Below, in pieces: positions 27,698 to 36,360 of a stretch of 64,000 nucleotides of DNA. Each line of letters starts with the position of its first letter. The first letter of the stretch is position 1. Under the pieces are notes generated by a model, which saw only the letters and a list, made by a program, of their open reading frames with translations, made no database searches and was not told where the DNA came from. Origin of the DNA: Stenotrophomonas maltophilia. GTDB lineage: Bacteria; Pseudomonadota; Gammaproteobacteria; Xanthomonadales; Xanthomonadaceae. A program made the position numbers and the translations under genes. The DNA lies in NCBI RefSeq assembly GCF_003205835.1, contig NZ_CP029773.1, positions 3,938,501-4,002,500 of the forward strand. Direction: 5' to 3'.

Positions 27698-28285
27698 TCA
27701 GGCGAATTCCACTTCAACGTGGCCGTGCACGCTGCGGAACGCAGCATCGGCCGCATCGATCACCTGCTGCTCCTGCTCGGCGCTCAGCGGCACCGCGTCC
27801 AGCGCAGCAGTGAATTCACGCCAGTGGCGCGCAGCACCATCCGGATGCGCGGCCAGGTGGCGGGCGCCGAAATCGCGGTCCAGGCCCAGCTTGGCGGCCA
27901 TCTTGTACAGCACCGTGCCGCCCAGGTTGGAGCCCTCGGCCACATACAGCCACCCCAACGCGGCGGGCAGTTCCAGATCAGACGGCAACGCCGCGATGTC
28001 GGCCCCCGGCAGGGTCTGCTCCAGATCCTGCAGGTCGCGCGCGACCTGGGTCAGGCGGCGGCGCTCGCCCAGGTCCGGCAGCAGTGCGTCCAGCGCAGGA
28101 TTGGCATACAACGCATCGATGCTGCGGTGGAAGCGGTACTGCACGCGCAGGAAACGGGCGAAGTTGCTGCGGTCGGCGAAGATGTCGCCGGCCATGATGC
28201 GCTTGTCCAGCGCGCCATGGCTGTCGCGGGTGGCGGCCTTGAGCCGCAGGCTGCGGCTGTCTTCAGGGGCGATGTGTGCGTTCAT
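27698..28285 (-). CDS. hemO: heme oxygenase (HemO type)
   Basis: A 195-residue cytoplasmic enzyme opening heme to biliverdin, iron and CO. The proximal histidine lies in LKAATRDSHGALDKRIM, and the distal-helix region LYVAEGSNLGGTVLYKMAAKLG is typical for bacterial HO of the PigA/BphO kind. The C-terminus is FRSVHGHVEVEFA. There is no bacteriophytochrome gene next to it, which favours iron recovery from heme over pigment making. It starts at MNAHIAPEDSR and heads the hemO-DUF454-exbB-exbD-tonB unit. Confidence 0.9.
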   Translation of the reverse strand: MNAHIAPEDSRSLRLKAATRDSHGALDKRIMAGDIFADRSNFARFLRVQYRFHRSIDALYANPALDALLPDLGERRRLTQVARDLQDLEQTLPGADIAALPSDLELPAALGWLYVAEGSNLGGTVLYKMAAKLGLDRDFGARHLAAHPDGAARHWREFTAALDAVPLSAEQEQQVIDAADAAFRSVHGHVEVEFA

Positions 28286-28390
28286 GGGGATGCCAAAGGG
28301 GTCGTCCTGCTGTAGACGTTCGCCACGGGGCTTTCCCCAAGGCCATGTGCACCGATAATGGCGCATCCCTTCTTCCCGCAGGAACCGACG

Positions 28391-28648
28391 ATGATCACCA
28401 CCGAACCGCGCATGACCAACCTGTTCCTGCAGCTGGGCCTGGATGCCAGCGCCGAGGGCATCGCCCGCTTCATCCGCGAACACCAGCTGGCCACCGACGT
28501 GGAAGTGGTCGAAGCACCGTACTGGAACGATGCCCAGCGCCAGTTCCTGTCCGAGTCGCTGCAGGCCGATGCTGCATGGAGCACAGTGGTGGATGAGCTG
28601 AACGAGTCGCTGCACGAAGATGCGGTGAAGGCGGCGACCGGGCTGTAA
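28391..28648 (+). CDS. DUF2789 family protein
   Basis: An 85-residue soluble protein of the DUF2789 family: TNLFLQLGLDASAEGIARFIREH, then APYWNDAQRQFLSESLQADAAW and the end VVDELNESLHEDAV. Function unknown; the family is short, helical and common in proteobacteria. The start is the ATG at 28391 (MITTEPRM). It reads opposite to hemO, with 105 bases between the two starts, and converges with the receptor gene. Confidence 0.85.
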   Translation: MITTEPRMTNLFLQLGLDASAEGIARFIREHQLATDVEVVEAPYWNDAQRQFLSESLQADAAWSTVVDELNESLHEDAVKAATGL

Positions 28649-28668
28649 GCGGGCTACGCAGGCTCGCT

Positions 28669-28707
28669 GGGGTCAGAGCCCTTTCCGCAGGAAAGGGATC
28701 CGACCCC
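28669..28707. repeat. GGGGTC...GACCCC palindrome (copy D)
   Basis: A 39-base perfect-type hairpin (GGGGTCAGAGCCCTTTCC, loop GCA, GGAAAGGGATCCGACCCC) between the convergent DUF2789 and receptor genes. Confidence 0.8.
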
Positions 28708-28726
28708 ACCACTCATCCGCGACCGA

Positions 28727-31645
28727 TCAGTACTTCCAGGTCAACGCCAACCGCGCGGTACGGCCCGGGGCCGGCATCACGCCCAGGGCAAGCGGGTCCA
28801 GGTAGTAGCGGTCGGTCAGGTTGTCCACGCCGGCTTCCACCGACAGCTGGTCGTTGAAGCTCCAGCTGGCGAACAGGTCGACCAGGGTGGTCGGCCGGTA
28901 CAGCTGCTGGATCGCCGACAGGCCCACGTTCCAGTCCTTGTCCAGCTTGCTGATCGGGCCGGCGTTGTGGACCACGCGGGTGCCGAAGGTCAGGCGCTCG
29001 TCAAACAGGCGCGAGCCCAGGGTCAGGTTGACCATGTAGCGCGGCGGGTTCTGGGTATTGGTGTACGAACCCTCGAAGCCGCCGTCCACGCAGTTGGGCG
29101 TGTTGGCCAGCTCATCGTTCCTGCGCTGCGCACCATAGGCACGGCGCTCGGCGGCGATGTCCGGCGCGCAGGTCTTGGCCTTGAAGTAGTAGTGCGCGGA
29201 CAGGTCGGCGAAAACCTTGCCGCTGTCATAGCTGGACTGGAACTCCATGCCCGAGACCTTGAACTGGTCGACGTTGCGGATCAGGCCAGCCGACAGCGTG
29301 CGGTAGTCGCGGGTGATCAGGTCGTCGATGCGGGTATCGAAGTACGCCAGCTTCAGCGCCAGGCGGTCGCCGGCGGTGAACAGGTCATAGCGGATGGTGC
29401 TGGCACCGATCTCCCAGCTGCGCGCACGCTCCGGCTTCAGCTCGCCCACCGGCTTGGCGGCGGTGAACAGACCCAGCGTGGTCTCGAACAGGCTCGGCAG
29501 CTTGGTGCCTTCGGCGTACTTCACGTAGACCATGGTGTCTTCGCTGAAGCGGTAGGCCACGCTGGCGGTCGGCGAGAACGCGGTGTCGCGGCGACGGATC
29601 GGCTGCGACCAGGTCCAGCTGACCGGCACTTCCAGGTCCTGCGCCTTGCCGGCGTCGTAGAAGTTCCAGCCACCGATGTCGCCCACCGTGCCCTTCTTGT
29701 ACGGTGAAGCCAGCAGCGATTCCTGGGTGAAGTTGCCGTTGGCGTCCGGATACCAGTTCAGCAGCGCGATGCGCTTGGCCCGCCACGACGGCAGCGCCGG
29801 GTTGCCATTGAGCAGCTCGGTGTAGCGGTACTGGCCCTGCACCTCGTAGGCATCGGGCGTGGCCAGGCGGTTGCGGTCGTGCACGTCCACGCGGTTCCAG
29901 CGGCCGCCGGCCAGCAGTTCCCAGTGCTCATCGGGCTGCCACTTCAGCGAGGCCACGGCGCTGTATTCCTTGCGCTCGGCGTTGCGCAGGAAGCGGTTGT
30001 TGATCAGGTCATCGTGCATGACCGGCCCCGAGCTGCCCGGTGCGATGTCCTCATCGCTGTAGGACAGGCCGTAGTCGAGGGTGAATGCACCGGCGCGGGT
30101 ATCGAACTTCGAGGTATTGCTGGCATCCAGGCCGAAGCGCTTCTGCCGCAGCGGATTGCGGTAGGCATCCTTGTAACCGGGGTCGCCACTGAAGCTGGGC
30201 GCGTCGTACCACTCGGTACGACGATCGAAATACCACGGGGTGATGCCGGTCAGGCTGTTGTACATCACGCTGTCGGTGTCGGTGTACGCGGCATTGACGC
30301 GCAGGTCGACCAGCTCGCTGTCCGGGTTGAAGCGATAGCGCAGGGTGTAGCTGTCCATGTCGACGTGGCCCGGATCCCATTGCGGAATGCGGTCACGATC
30401 GACGCGGATGATCTGCGAGGCCATGATCTCGCCGGCGGTGCCCTCGTAGCGGCGGTAGCCCGCTTCCAGGGTCTGTGCATCGTCGATGCGCCAGGTGCCC
30501 TTGAGCAGCGCCGACTTCGAGCGGGCCGAGGTATTGAAGACCTCGGTACGCGGCGGGTTCAGCGGCGCCAGTGTGCGCCGGGTCTGCGGGAAGTCGTCGT
30601 AGCCGTGCTTGCCGGAGAAGTAGTTGCCATTGTCGCGGTAGGCGTAGGCGGCGACCAGATCGAAGCGATCCCAGTGTCCCGCAGCGGCGACGTTGAAGAA
30701 CTGGCTGCCGGTGGCGCTGCGATCGTTGCGCGGCGCGGCACTGTAGGAAGGCAGGTTGTTGGCGCTGTTGTTGGCCAGGCCGCCACGCACGCGCACGCCG
30801 AAATCCCGGCCTTCGCGCAGCACGTCACCGATCTTCAGCGTCTCCATCTCGACCACGCCGCCGATGCCACCGGAGGCGTTGGCCTGCAGGCTCGGGCCTT
30901 TGGTGATGGTCAGGCTGGAGATCAGGTCCGGGTCGAGGTAGGTGCGCTGCGACTGGCCGGCATAACCACGGTAGGTATCGATGCTGGACTGGCCACCGTC
31001 GATGATCACCGGCACGCGGCCCTGGCCCTGGATGCCACGGATGTTGACGTCGAAGCCGTTGCCCACGCGCGGATCACCGGCGGTGACGCCAGCCACGCCC
31101 TTGACGATGTCGCCGTTGGACGTACCGCGGAATCGCTCCAGGTGCGTGCGGTTGAGCCTGGTGGTGGAGCCGACGCTGCGATAGCCGTCGAGCAGCCGCG
31201 CCTCGTCGCTGGTTGCGCCGCTGTCGATACGGTCGCCGGCCACGCTCAGCGTATCGGTGACGATCACACCGCTGTCGGCCTGCGCCGATGCTGCTGCTTC
31301 CAGGGTCACCGCATCGGCACTGACCCGGCGCACCGCCAGGCCACTGCCCTGCAGCAGGTGCTGCAACGCCTCGCTGGCCGACAGGCTGCCGCTGACCGCA
31401 CGCGAGGTCACACCCCGGGCCAGGGTGGCCGGGTACACGACCTGCACGCCGGACTGGCGCATGTAGCTGCGCAGCGCCTCGTCCAGTGGCTGCGCGGGGA
31501 TATCGAAGCGCTGCACGGCAGCGTGGTCACCGCTTGCATCCTGCGCGAGTACGGACGGCGCGGCGCTGGCCAGGCCGGCCGCCAGCAGGGCGATGCACAG
31601 GCGGGACGGGCGCGGCATGCGGCCCGGACGATGGAGATCGAACAT
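28727..31645 (-). CDS. TonB-dependent heme/hemoglobin-type receptor with STN domain
   Basis: A 972-residue outer-membrane protein. Signal peptide ending ASAAPSVLA; then a secretin/TonB N-terminal (STN) signalling domain (RFDIPAQPLDEALRSYMRQSGVQVVYP, about residues 45-115), a plug (LNRTHLERFRGTSNGDIVKGVAGVTAGD), and a 22-strand barrel ending LTWKY. The STN domain signals to FecR; fecR and fecI lie directly upstream. The HemO, TonB and ExbBD genes downstream support heme as the ligand, but no NPNL-type heme motif is obvious, so this is inference. Confidence 0.9.
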   Translation of the reverse strand: MFDLHRPGRMPRPSRLCIALLAAGLASAAPSVLAQDASGDHAAVQRFDIPAQPLDEALRSYMRQSGVQVVYPATLARGVTSRAVSGSLSASEALQHLLQGSGLAVRRVSADAVTLEAAASAQADSGVIVTDTLSVAGDRIDSGATSDEARLLDGYRSVGSTTRLNRTHLERFRGTSNGDIVKGVAGVTAGDPRVGNGFDVNIRGIQGQGRVPVIIDGGQSSIDTYRGYAGQSQRTYLDPDLISSLTITKGPSLQANASGGIGGVVEMETLKIGDVLREGRDFGVRVRGGLANNSANNLPSYSAAPRNDRSATGSQFFNVAAAGHWDRFDLVAAYAYRDNGNYFSGKHGYDDFPQTRRTLAPLNPPRTEVFNTSARSKSALLKGTWRIDDAQTLEAGYRRYEGTAGEIMASQIIRVDRDRIPQWDPGHVDMDSYTLRYRFNPDSELVDLRVNAAYTDTDSVMYNSLTGITPWYFDRRTEWYDAPSFSGDPGYKDAYRNPLRQKRFGLDASNTSKFDTRAGAFTLDYGLSYSDEDIAPGSSGPVMHDDLINNRFLRNAERKEYSAVASLKWQPDEHWELLAGGRWNRVDVHDRNRLATPDAYEVQGQYRYTELLNGNPALPSWRAKRIALLNWYPDANGNFTQESLLASPYKKGTVGDIGGWNFYDAGKAQDLEVPVSWTWSQPIRRRDTAFSPTASVAYRFSEDTMVYVKYAEGTKLPSLFETTLGLFTAAKPVGELKPERARSWEIGASTIRYDLFTAGDRLALKLAYFDTRIDDLITRDYRTLSAGLIRNVDQFKVSGMEFQSSYDSGKVFADLSAHYYFKAKTCAPDIAAERRAYGAQRRNDELANTPNCVDGGFEGSYTNTQNPPRYMVNLTLGSRLFDERLTFGTRVVHNAGPISKLDKDWNVGLSAIQQLYRPTTLVDLFASWSFNDQLSVEAGVDNLTDRYYLDPLALGVMPAPGRTARLALTWKY

Positions 31646-31825
31646 GGGGGAACCTGTCAGGTAATCGGTGCCGCGGGCGCGGCGACATCCGCAACACGGG
31701 CGGACACGGCGACGTACTGGCGGCGGCGGGTACGTTCACGGAGTAAGACGGATGACAGCGTGGCAACCCCAAGAGCGATTTGCGGCCGCGGCAGGTGCCG
31801 ACCGCTGGGCGGCACAGGGACGGTC

Positions 31826-31848
31826 ATCCACGCATGGCGTGGATCTAC
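31826..31848. repeat. SMAG element overlapping the fecR stop
   Basis: Read leftward: GTAG then ATCCACGCCATGCGTGGAT. The TAG of the head is the fecR stop codon (31845-31847). Confidence 0.85.
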
Positions 31849-32777
31849 TGCACGATGGCGACGCCGAATGGCAGACGAGTAACCCGAAGACCTGCTGTTG
31901 CCGCCAACGCATCCAGCGCCTGCTCCGGGCGATCAATGCGCAACGCCGCACTGACAGCCGGCAGCTGCGACAGATCGCCACGCACGAAGGTCGGGCCAGC
32001 GCGATAGCGCCCGACCCACTGCACGGCGTCGGCGACGCTGGCCTGCTCCAGCAGCAGTTCGCCCTGCCGCCACGCGCCGACACTGTCGGCCACCACATCC
32101 TGCAGACGCGTCACGCCGCTGTGCTCGCCATAGACCGCACGCTGTCCCACCTGCAGGTAGGTCCAGCCACCGTCGACCGGGCTGGCCACACGCACCCTGC
32201 CCTGCCCGACCTGGGTTTCCACCCGGCCATCGCTGCGTGCCACGCTGAAGGCAGTGGAAATGTCTTCGACCAGGCCATTGCCAGCGCGCACGCTGAAACG
32301 TCGCTGCGCATCCGGGCTGACCTCGAACCAGGCCCGCCCGCGCAGCAGCTCGATCTCGCGCGCATGTGCATCGAAACGCACAGCAATCGCACTGTCCGCA
32401 TCCAGCACGGCGCGACTGCCATCGGGCAGATTCACGCTCTGCACGACATGCGTACTGCGATGGTCAGCCTGCAGCCGCAACCAGGCCTCCGGCCATGCCA
32501 CCAGCATCGCCAACGCAGCTGCAGCGGCCATTGCCCAGCGCATTCGATGCGGGCGCCGGCGTTCGACGGGCTGGGCCTGCGGGCGTGGTCCGACGCTGCG
32601 CCACAGCGCGCGCTCGTGCTCGAAGGCGCGGCGGTGCCCCGGCTGTGCCAGCCAGTGCTCGAACTCGTGCATGCGCCCCTCGCCGATGTCACCCGAGGCC
32701 AGCCACGCGATCCAGCTCCGGGCCTGTTCGGCCAGGGCATCGTCATTGGCGGCGGGCAGCGTGTTCGGCGGGCTCAT
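31845..32777 (-). CDS. fecR: FecR family anti-sigma regulator
   Basis: A 310-residue inner-membrane regulator. The cytoplasmic N-terminal domain (DDALAEQARSWIAWLASGDI and FEHWLAQPGHRRAFEHERALW) binds the sigma factor; a membrane helix (MRWAMAAAAALAMLVAWP) is near residue 90; the periplasmic FecR domain follows (SVNLPDGSRAVLDADSAIAVRFD, RGRAWFEV) and receives the STN signal of the receptor. ATG 32777 is used; an in-frame TTG at 32801 gives MNAPVRQP-, and neither has a good ribosome site. It lies between fecI and the receptor, 105 bases behind fecI. Confidence 0.9.
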   Translation of the reverse strand: MSPPNTLPAANDDALAEQARSWIAWLASGDIGEGRMHEFEHWLAQPGHRRAFEHERALWRSVGPRPQAQPVERRRPHRMRWAMAAAAALAMLVAWPEAWLRLQADHRSTHVVQSVNLPDGSRAVLDADSAIAVRFDAHAREIELLRGRAWFEVSPDAQRRFSVRAGNGLVEDISTAFSVARSDGRVETQVGQGRVRVASPVDGGWTYLQVGQRAVYGEHSGVTRLQDVVADSVGAWRQGELLLEQASVADAVQWVGRYRAGPTFVRGDLSQLPAVSAALRIDRPEQALDALAATAGLRVTRLPFGVAIVQ

Positions 32778-32881
32778 CGGCTGGCGGACAGGCGCATTCA
32801 AGCGCGGGCGGAGGAACTAGACCGCATCCACGGTCCAGTGATCAAGACGTTTCAGCGAGGGCCAGCCCCAAGCCGGGGCGT

Positions 32882-33382
32882 TCATCGGCCGCTGCGCGCC
32901 CAGGCCAGGCGTTGCAGCGCGGTGCGCACATGGTTCTCGACGGTAGTCACCGACACACCCAGACGGCGTGCGATCTCGGCCTGGGTCAGGCCCTGCAGGC
33001 GGTTGAGCCGGAAGATGGTGCGGGTCGGCTCCGGCAGGTGTCCCGCCGCGTCGAGCACCCGCTGCAGCTCGTCCTGTGCCATCGCCTGCTCCTCGGTCGA
33101 GATCACCTCGTCCGGCCCCCACAGGTAGTGGTCGGCCAGCAGACGGTTGCGCCGGGTCGATTCGCGGCCATGGTCGGTGGCCAGGTTGGCGGCCAGCCGG
33201 TACAGATAGGCGCGCGGGTTGTCGATGGCCTGGCTGTCGTCGACCCCGCGCGCCTTGAACCACACCGCCTGGATCACGTCTTCGGCGCCGTTGTCGCCCC
33301 CCAGGATGCGTTGCACCCGGCGCAGCAGCGCGGGCCGCTCGCGGATCAGCAGTTCGGTGAGGGAGGCGGCATTGGAGGACAT
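32882..33382 (-). CDS. fecI: ECF sigma factor, FecI type
   Basis: A 166-residue extracytoplasmic-function sigma-70 factor. Region 2 (QRILGGDNGAEDVIQAVWFKARG, AYLYRLAANLATDHGRESTRR) and region 4 (LPEPTRTIFRLNRLQGLTQAEIARRLGVSVTTVENHVRTALQRL) are complete. It forms a FecI-FecR-receptor signalling set, expected to activate the receptor operon when ligand binds. A near-consensus Fur box is 47 bases upstream. Confidence 0.92.
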   Translation of the reverse strand: MSSNAASLTELLIRERPALLRRVQRILGGDNGAEDVIQAVWFKARGVDDSQAIDNPRAYLYRLAANLATDHGRESTRRNRLLADHYLWGPDEVISTEEQAMAQDELQRVLDAAGHLPEPTRTIFRLNRLQGLTQAEIARRLGVSVTTVENHVRTALQRLAWARSGR

Positions 33383-33428
33383 GCGCGGAACCGGGACGAC
33401 AGACGGAAGGCGCCGCGCATGCTACTCC

Positions 33429-33447
33429 GTTAATGAGAATCAGTCAC
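33429..33447. promoter_or_regulatory. Fur box upstream of fecI
   Basis: GTTAATGAGAATCAGTCAC matches the Fur consensus GATAATGATAATCATTATC in 14 of 19 positions, counted by eye. It lies between fecI and the next leftward gene, in a position to repress fecI when iron is plentiful. Confidence 0.75.
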
Positions 33448-33454
33448 GTTCGCA

Positions 33455-33928
33455 TCAATGGATGCACCCGGTCAGTCCGTCATAGACGCTCTGCGAGGTC
33501 CCCGGCAGCGGGTCATGCAGGGGATTGCGCGCGACCAGCGCGGCATGGAAGGCTTCCACCGGGGTTCCCGTCACCAGCGGCAAGCGGCACAGCCAGGTCG
33601 GTTGCCGGGCCACGATCGCGCCATCGCTGCGGGACACCTCCAGATCGCTGGCGGCGAATGCCCACAGGCACTCATGGATGGTTCCCCGCACCGCATCCAC
33701 CGAACAGCGCAGGCGCAGCGCCCGGATGTCGCTGTATTCGCCCTCGCAGAAGGTGTCGCCACAGATCGCGTCGAAGCCATGCTGCAAACGGCCTTCCAGA
33801 GCAAAAAAGCGGTCCCAGTTGGCCTCCTGGTGCGGGTAGTCGATCAGGTCGACATAGGGGAATGCCTGTACCGGCGGCGCCATCAGCAGCGCGCAGGTCA
33901 GGCCGATCGGCAGGGCAGATGCTTTCAT
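33455..33928 (-). CDS. hypothetical secreted protein
   Basis: A 157-residue protein with a signal peptide (LPIGLTCALLMAPPVQA). The mature protein has six cysteines (DAICGDTFCEG, LRCS, HECLW, TWLCRL, LTGCIH), consistent with disulfides in the periplasm. No known family recognised; it contains FPYVDLIDYPHQEANWDRFFALEGRLQHGFDAICGDTFC, an unusual hydrophilic start. It begins at MKASALPIG with GGAG upstream and reads away from ppa. The Fur box lies between it and fecI, close to its 3' end. Confidence 0.72.
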   Translation of the reverse strand: MKASALPIGLTCALLMAPPVQAFPYVDLIDYPHQEANWDRFFALEGRLQHGFDAICGDTFCEGEYSDIRALRLRCSVDAVRGTIHECLWAFAASDLEVSRSDGAIVARQPTWLCRLPLVTGTPVEAFHAALVARNPLHDPLPGTSQSVYDGLTGCIH

Positions 33929-34112
33929 GCGGGAGCTCCTTGGGATGAGGGTTCCAGCCTGCACCCGGCGTCTCGACGTCCCCATCGGGCAACCCCACCA
34001 GCACGTGTGGGCGGCCGCCGTGCCGTACTGTCGGCCCCCGCCCCTGCACAGCGCCCGGCAAAGGCATAAAATGGGGGGCTATCCGTCTACATCCCCCACC
34101 TGGAGCACGACC

Positions 34113-34649
34113 ATGGGTCTGGAACTCGTCTCGCCCGGCAAGAACCCGCCGGAAGAAATCAACGTCATCATCGAGATCCCGAAGGACTCGGAGCCGGTGA
34201 AGTACGAAGTGGACAAGGAAACCGGCGCGATCTTCGTCGACCGCATCCTGTCCACCCCGATGCGCTACCCCTGCAACTACGGCTACGTGCCGAGCACCCT
34301 GTGCGGCGACGGCGATCCGGCCGACGTGCTGGTGGTGCTGCCGCTGCCGCTGGTGCCGGGCTCGGTCGTGCGCTGCCGTCCGGTCGGCGTGCTGAAGATG
34401 AGCGATGAGGCAGGCAGCGACGAGAAGATCCTGGCCGTGCCGGTCTCGAAGATCTTCAGTGGCTATGCCCACGTCGAAGACATCGCCCAGGTGTCCAGCC
34501 ACTGGCTGGAGCGCATCGGCCACTTCTTCGAGCACTACAAGGACCTGGAGAAGGGCAAGTGGGTCAAGCTGGACGGTTGGGGCGGCGCCGCTGAGGCCAA
34601 GCAGATCCTGATCGAGGCGCACCAGCGCCATCTCGACAGCAAGGCCTGA
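34113..34649 (+). CDS. ppa: inorganic pyrophosphatase
   Basis: A 178-residue family-I soluble pyrophosphatase splitting PPi to phosphate. Active-site segments: GKNPPEEINVIIEIPKDSEPVKYEVDKETG, the metal-site GDGDPADVLVVLP, VLKMSDEAGSDEKILAVP, and the C-terminal FFEHYKDLEKGKWVKLDGW. All catalytic Asp and Lys positions appear intact. MGLELVSPGKN begins the usual N-terminus. It is a single gene; a TAAAAT-like sequence at about 34065 may be its -10 box. It removes PPi that hppA and pfp could otherwise use. Confidence 0.96.
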   Translation: MGLELVSPGKNPPEEINVIIEIPKDSEPVKYEVDKETGAIFVDRILSTPMRYPCNYGYVPSTLCGDGDPADVLVVLPLPLVPGSVVRCRPVGVLKMSDEAGSDEKILAVPVSKIFSGYAHVEDIAQVSSHWLERIGHFFEHYKDLEKGKWVKLDGWGGAAEAKQILIEAHQRHLDSKA

Positions 34650-34800
34650 GCCTGAACCGGATTGCTCCGGCAGGCCCTGCCGGAGCGATGCGGGTCACGT
34701 TTCACGACGACGGCACATCACACGTGCCGCCGTATTAGGTAAATTGCGTCACTTCACACGTCATCGACATCCATCGTCGAGACAGCCAGGGGAATGTGTC

Positions 34801-35922
34801 GTGCGTATTCTGCTTGTTGGGGATGCAGCCAGCCTGCCGGCCGAGCTGACCGAATTCATTGCCGATCTTGGGGAAGACTGGCAGCCGCTGACCGCCACTG
34901 ATGGCCAGACCGCGATGACCGCGGTGGCTACGCAGGGTGTGGATGCGGTGATCGTCTGCCCGCAGCTGCCGGACCTCAATGCCACCACGCTGCTGGGCCA
35001 GATCCGGACGTTGCGCCCGGAAACCATCCGCATTGCGCTGGTGGATGCCCAGCATGGCAACCGGCCGCCGCCGGCACGCCTGATCGGTGTCGCTCACCGT
35101 TTCCTGCCGTTGCCACTGGCACCGGAAGTGCTGCTGGAAGCGCTGACCAGCCTGGAAGAGCTGCGCGAAGTACTGGACAGCCCACGCCTGCGCGATGCCA
35201 TCGGCCGTATCGAGAAACTGCCTTCGCCGCCGCACCTGTACCTGAGCCTGACCCAGGCACTGGAGCATGACGACGACGCCGACAGCGCCGACGTGGCCAA
35301 GCTGGTGGCGGCCGATCCGGCCATTGCCGCGAAGGTGCTGCAGCTGTCGAACTCGGCGTTCTTCAGCCAGGGACGCACCATCGCTGACCTGCGCACGGCA
35401 GTGACCCGCCTGGGCCTGTCGACGCTGCGCGACCTGGTGCTGGCCAGCGAGGTGTTTTCCGCACCCACGCTGTCCACCGCCGAACGCAATTCGCTGCAGC
35501 AGCGCGCCCTGCTCGCTTCGCGCCTGGCCGCGCGCCTGCTGCCCGAATCCAGTGCCGAACTGGGCGCGACCGCCGCACTGCTGGCCGACATCGGCCTGCT
35601 GCTGCCCGGCGTACGCAACGAACGCAGCGAGCCGACGCTGGCCGGTGACACGCGCCCGGGCCACGCGGAAGCCGGCGCTTATCTTCTCGGCCTGTGGGGC
35701 CTGCCGATGCCCATCATCGAAGCGGTGGCGTTCCACCTGCAGCCGCAACGCGCCAATACGCGCAGCTTCTGGGTGACCGGAGCGGTGCATGTGGCGCTGG
35801 CGCTGGTCAACGGCGATCCGGTGGATGAGGACTACCTGCAACGCGCGGGTGTACTCAACAGGCTGCCGCAGTGGCGGGAGCATGCCAATGCGTTGATGGG
35901 ACTGGTACCCAGCGACGCCTGA
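34801..35922 (+). CDS. HDOD domain protein with receiver-like N-terminus
   Basis: A 373-residue cytoplasmic signalling protein. Residues 1-115 resemble a response-regulator receiver (MRILLVGDAASLPAELTEF), but the usual phospho-Asp position reads VIVCPQLPD, so Asp is replaced. Residues 130-330 are an HDOD domain (LPSPPHLYLSLTQALE, LVAADPAIAAKVLQLSNSAFFS, RTAVTRLGLSTLRDLVLASE, AALLADIGLLLPG). HDOD proteins act in regulation without HD hydrolase activity. GTG 34801 is preceded by AGGGGA. A strong terminator follows at 35949. Confidence 0.88.
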   Translation: MRILLVGDAASLPAELTEFIADLGEDWQPLTATDGQTAMTAVATQGVDAVIVCPQLPDLNATTLLGQIRTLRPETIRIALVDAQHGNRPPPARLIGVAHRFLPLPLAPEVLLEALTSLEELREVLDSPRLRDAIGRIEKLPSPPHLYLSLTQALEHDDDADSADVAKLVAADPAIAAKVLQLSNSAFFSQGRTIADLRTAVTRLGLSTLRDLVLASEVFSAPTLSTAERNSLQQRALLASRLAARLLPESSAELGATAALLADIGLLLPGVRNERSEPTLAGDTRPGHAEAGAYLLGLWGLPMPIIEAVAFHLQPQRANTRSFWVTGAVHVALALVNGDPVDEDYLQRAGVLNRLPQWREHANALMGLVPSDA

Positions 35923-35948
35923 GCCCCCTGCATGCCAGGAAGACTCAA

Positions 35949-35977
35949 GGGGCGCGCCTGACGGCGCGCCCTTTTTT
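35949..35977 (+). terminator. intrinsic terminator after the HDOD gene
   Basis: A stem GGGCGCGCC/GGCGCGCCC with a TGAC loop, followed by six T on the + strand, 27 bases after the HDOD stop. It directly abuts the leftward Cys-rich gene. Confidence 0.9.
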
Positions 35978-35980
35978 GCA

Positions 35981-36190
35981 TCAGCGCGCGCCGCAGGCGT
36001 CCTGCACGCAGTGACGATACTGCAGATCGCACAGAACCTTCGACTTGCCTGCGGCCAGGCATTCCTGACGCAGCTCCTCGCAGTACAGCCCGCCCCCACA
36101 GACGCCCCCGGTCTGGGCAAACACCGCACCGACCAGCGTCGCATAGATCAGTGCAGCGGCAGACAGCTTGTGCAACAGCGTGCTCTTCAT
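35981..36190 (-). CDS. small cysteine-rich secreted protein
   Basis: A 69-residue protein: signal peptide of about 25 residues (LSAAALIYATLVGAVFA), then a mature peptide of about 43 residues with six cysteines (GVCGG, LYCEELRQECLA, VLCDL, RHCVQDAC). A GGAGAGAGAG ribosome site directly precedes ATG 36190. The pattern looks like a disulfide-knotted secreted peptide, but no family was recognised. It is enclosed by two intrinsic terminators (35949 rightward and 36300 leftward), so it may have its own promoter. Function unknown. Confidence 0.7.
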   Translation of the reverse strand: MKSTLLHKLSAAALIYATLVGAVFAQTGGVCGGGLYCEELRQECLAAGKSKVLCDLQYRHCVQDACGAR

Positions 36191-36299
36191 CTCTCTCTCC
36201 ATGTGCAGGCGTCCGTGAGTGGACCCGTCAACTGTGTTGAATACGACATGACAGGAATGAGACTCCACTCACCTTCCAACATGTTTCGGAATTTCCCTA

Positions 36300-36333
36300 C
36301 AAAAAAAGAGGGCGGACCTTTCGGTCCGCCCTC
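36300..36333 (-). terminator. intrinsic terminator of the 36361-39231 receptor
   Basis: On the minus strand GAGGGCGGACC pairs with GGTCCGCCCTC across a four-base loop and runs into seven T (36301-36307 read leftward), 28 bases after the receptor stop. Confidence 0.9.
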
Positions 36334-36360
36334 CCGGTACTGCTATCGCACTTCGAACGA

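Noticed and set aside
34735..36144. A 469-residue leftward frame opposite the HDOD gene
   Set aside because: Antisense shadow of a convincing HDOD gene, without signal peptide, domain or start site.
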